A DNA stretch of 6,835 bases from Acidimicrobiaceae bacterium (GTDB taxonomy: Bacteria; Actinomycetota; Acidimicrobiia; Acidimicrobiales; Palsa-688). The notes below the pieces were generated by a model that did not search any database, was not told the origin of the DNA, and saw only the letters and a list, made by a program, of their open reading frames with translations. Location of the stretch: NCBI GenBank assembly GCA_003158835.1, contig PMLI01000380.1, positions 3,826 to 10,660 on the forward strand. Reading direction: 5' to 3'. Shown here piece by piece: positions 4,499 through 6,835 of this stretch; within the stretch, counting starts at the first letter, position 1; the number at the start of each line of letters is the position of its first letter. The translations under genes and the position numbers were made by a program.

Positions 4499-6835
4499 CT
4501 ATGCGCCCGAGCCGTTCACCACCGACGACGCCGCCACGACCCCCCGGAACAGGGCGTCCGCCGCCTGGCGAGCCGCCTCGGCCGATCCTCGGTCGGGGAG
4601 GACCTGGCCCAGCTGGCGCAGGAGGTCGATGAGCTGCTTGACGTTGCGGACGAAGTCCCCGGCCGAAATGACCGTGCCCCGCCCGTGCGGGCCGACCTCG
4701 ACCGGTGCCAGCAATTTGCCCAGCTCGTGGCCCTTGGCCCAGCCGTAGGCCAGGGGGGCAAACCCGGCGTCGGGCGCCCGGGAACCGGGCCAGCCCCCCG
4801 CTTGCTCGTCCGCGGCCAGCTCCCGGGCCACGGCCTGAACGGCGTGCCACCGTTCCTCGGCCCGCCCCGAGGGCCAGTTGGGGACCAAGGCCGCCACCGA
4901 CGACGGGCCCCGGGCCTCGTACGTGAACACCGAGGCGAGCCCGGCCATCTCGGGCACCTTCAGGCCGTCGAATATGCCGCGTTCGGCGCACTCGGCCACC
5001 AACAGGTCTTGTTCGTGGTAAATACGGGCCAACCGGGCCCCCGCCGCCGTCAGCGCCCAACCCCTGACGTAACCCCAGCGCTCGAGCAGCTGCAACACCC
5101 GGTCGAACTGGCGGCCCAGGGACTCGGTCCGGCCCTGCACCTGGTTTTCCAGCCGTTCCACCTGGCGGGCCAGGCGCTCGCAGCGCGCCGCCGCCCGCAG
5201 GTGGTCCGGCAGCGACGGGCACGAAGCCACGGGGTGACCGGTCTCGGCCCCGGCGCCGACCGGCCGGGCCACCACCGGCGCCCGGTTGACGGCCAGGGCC
5301 AGGGACGTAGCCACGCGGCGGCGGAACTCCTTGCTCTTGGGGTCGTACGGGGCGGGTAGGGGGAGGCGGGCCACCACCTGCGGGGGGGAACGGAAATCCC
5401 TCGGTCCGAGCGAGACGAGGCGGCGGCCGGCGGTGACGGCCCGGAGGCTGACGTCGCCCTTCTTGCGCTGGCTCTTGGAAATGACGGCCACTGTCTCCTG
5501 TGCCCGCAGGCCGTCCGAGTTACGCTCCGGGAGGACGAGCACGTCCCCGGGTCGCACGTCCTGCATGGCGGCGACGATCTCGGGCAGGCCGGCCCCAGGG
5601 CGACGCCGGCCCTTTTCCGGGACCTGGCTCAACCTGCGGTACTCGAAAACATCCCCTTGCTCGCAGGTGGCCTCCTGCCGGGCGCGGCCCAGCTCGCGAC
5701 GGGCGCGTTCCAGCTGCCTCTCCAAGCGCACCACGTCGGCGTCGGCCCGGTACTGGGCAAAAGACAGGTTGAGAAGGTGGTGGGCCTGCTCAGGCGAGCA
5801 GCGCCGGACCAGGTTGGTGGCCATGTTGTAAGTGGGCCTGAAGCTCGAGGTCAGCGTGTAGCTGCGGGCCCCCGCCAACGACGCCACCTGGTCGAAGCTG
5901 ACATTGGGAGCCCAGGCCACCACGGCATAGCCCACCTCGTCCGTGCCCCGCCGCCCCGCCCGGCCCGTCAGCTGGGTGTACTCGCCCGGGGTGAGCGGTT
6001 CCACCCTCTCCCCGCCGAACTTGTAGAGCTTTTCGATCACGACCGAACGCGCCGGCATGTTCACCCCGAGCGACAGGGTCTCGGTGGCGAAGACGACCTT
6101 TACCAGACCGGCGCCGAAACAGCGTTCGACCGCCTCTTTGAACGGCGGGACCAGGCCGGCGTGGTGGGCGGCGAAGCCCGCCTCGAGCCCGCTCAACCAC
6201 TGGCCGTACCCGAGGGCGTCGAGGTCGGCGTCCGAAAGGTGGCCGGCCGTCGCCTCCGCCAGCTGGCGGATCTGGCGCCGCTCCGCCGCGCTGGTCAGGC
6301 GGCGCCCTTCGCGCATGCACTGGCGGACGGCTTCGTCACAGCCGGCGCGGCTGAAGATGAAGTAGATGGCAGGCAGGAAACCCTCTTCGCCCAGCAGCTC
6401 CACCGTACCGGCGCGGCGGGGGGCGAAGAGGCCGCGGTGGCGGTGCGCCCCCCACCCGCGGTCGGCTCTGGACGTGATGGCCCCGCCCCGGGGGTTGGGC
6501 CGCTCGTCGATGAAGGTGGGCAGCAACAGCAAGCCCTGGCTGGCCCGGTCCCCCACCAGGAACAGGTTGTGCAGGGGGACGGGCCGGCGTTCCTCAATGA
6601 CGGCCCGGGTCGAACCGCGCACGGTGCCCACCCAGCTGGCCAGTTCCTCGGCGTTGGACACCGTCGCCGACAAGCACACGAGGTCGACCTCCGGCGCCAA
6701 GTGGATGATGACCTCCTCCCACACCGGCCCGCGATAGGGGTCCTGCAGGTAGTGCACCTCGTCCAGGACGACGTAGCGCAGGCCCACCAGGGTCTCGGAG
6801 GCGGCGTAGAGCATGTTGCGCAACACCTCGGTGGT
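4499..6835 (-). CDS. helY: Ski2-like DEVH-box RNA helicase, HelY family (5' end outside window)
   Basis: ATP-dependent superfamily 2 helicase of the Ski2/Mtr4/HelY group, expected to unwind RNA in the cytoplasm during RNA processing or turnover. The reading frame stays open to the window edge, where it reads TTEVLRNMLY, a usual mid-domain sequence before motif II. The GTG at 6826 is therefore an internal codon, and the Walker A region is off-window. Of 778 visible residues, motif II DEVH is at 25-28, motif III SAT at 56-58, motif IV-like YFIFSRAG near 158-165, motif V VFATETLSLGVNMP at 248-261 and motif VI QLTGRAGRRG at 288-297. Charged, probably coiled-coil stretches rich in Arg, Glu and Leu follow in the middle. 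The C-terminal ~180 residues, including GDFVRNVKQLIDLLRQLGQV, fit a DSHCT domain. The total length would be about 900 residues, normal for HelY. It is the most upstream visible gene of the probable helicase-methyltransferase-ThyX unit and ends 29 bp before the methyltransferase. Family assignment is firm; the substrate is not known from sequence. Confidence 0.93.
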   Translation of the reverse strand, partial: TTEVLRNMLYAASETLVGLRYVVLDEVHYLQDPYRGPVWEEVIIHLAPEVDLVCLSATVSNAEELASWVGTVRGSTRAVIEERRPVPLHNLFLVGDRASQGLLLLPTFIDERPNPRGGAITSRADRGWGAHRHRGLFAPRRAGTVELLGEEGFLPAIYFIFSRAGCDEAVRQCMREGRRLTSAAERRQIRQLAEATAGHLSDADLDALGYGQWLSGLEAGFAAHHAGLVPPFKEAVERCFGAGLVKVVFATETLSLGVNMPARSVVIEKLYKFGGERVEPLTPGEYTQLTGRAGRRGTDEVGYAVVAWAPNVSFDQVASLAGARSYTLTSSFRPTYNMATNLVRRCSPEQAHHLLNLSFAQYRADADVVRLERQLERARRELGRARQEATCEQGDVFEYRRLSQVPEKGRRRPGAGLPEIVAAMQDVRPGDVLVLPERNSDGLRAQETVAVISKSQRKKGDVSLRAVTAGRRLVSLGPRDFRSPPQVVARLPLPAPYDPKSKEFRRRVATSLALAVNRAPVVARPVGAGAETGHPVASCPSLPDHLRAAARCERLARQVERLENQVQGRTESLGRQFDRVLQLLERWGYVRGWALTAAGARLARIYHEQDLLVAECAERGIFDGLKVPEMAGLASVFTYEARGPSSVAALVPNWPSGRAEERWHAVQAVARELAADEQAGGWPGSRAPDAGFAPLAYGWAKGHELGKLLAPVEVGPHGRGTVISAGDFVRNVKQLIDLLRQLGQVLPDRGSAEAARQAADALFRGVVAASSVVNGSGA

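Noticed and set aside
4470..5222. Upstream extension of the O-methyltransferase frame by about 250 residues
   Set aside because: It overlaps the well-supported helicase C-terminus in another frame, is Gly/Pro/Arg low complexity, and the methyltransferase family begins normally at the ATG at 4469.
6824..6826. GTG at 6826 as the start of the helicase
   Set aside because: The frame continues to the window edge with residues TTE before it, and the DEAD-like helicase core needs its Walker A region further upstream, so this is an internal valine.

Overview
The window is very GC-rich and all six recognisable genes lie on the minus strand, so transcription runs from the right end of the window to the left. 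The gene set points to a high-GC Actinomycetota genome: a HelY/Ski2-type helicase, a DUF4193 zinc-ribbon protein, a protein resembling actinobacterial lipid-droplet-associated proteins, and a tandem ThyX-like flavoprotein. The form of the DUF4193 C-terminus and of the small protein next to it suggests the class Acidimicrobiia, but that placement is an inference from remembered family patterns and not from a search.

Layout in transcription order. (1) 6835-4499: a large 3' fragment of a Ski2-like DEVH-box RNA helicase (helY-like); its 5' part lies outside the window. (2) 4469-3774: a class I SAM- and metal-dependent O-methyltransferase of the COMT-like family, 29 bp after the helicase. (3) 3728-2058: a 556-residue protein made of two diverged ThyX-like halves, 45 bp after the methyltransferase. 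These three genes probably form one transcription unit. (4) 2057-1636: 422 bp without a convincing gene, holding a candidate terminator hairpin next to the ThyX-like gene and weak promoter candidates and a clear ribosome binding site for the next gene. (5) 1635-1150: an extremely acidic protein ending in a four-cysteine zinc ribbon (DUF4193). (6) 1100-537: a small basic protein with an Ala/Pro/Arg-rich linker and a conserved C-terminal helical motif. (7) 540-49: a GNAT acetyltransferase overlapping gene 6 by 4 bp. Genes 5-7 look like a second transcription unit.

The most noteworthy item is the ThyX-like gene. Each half retains a different subset of the ThyX signature residues, and the two halves can be aligned without gaps over a 28-residue block, so it looks like an old duplication whose halves have degenerated in a complementary way. 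I see no mobile element, CRISPR array, tRNA, rRNA or phage gene. Apart from this gene and the intergenic stretch, the window looks like ordinary chromosomal housekeeping DNA.
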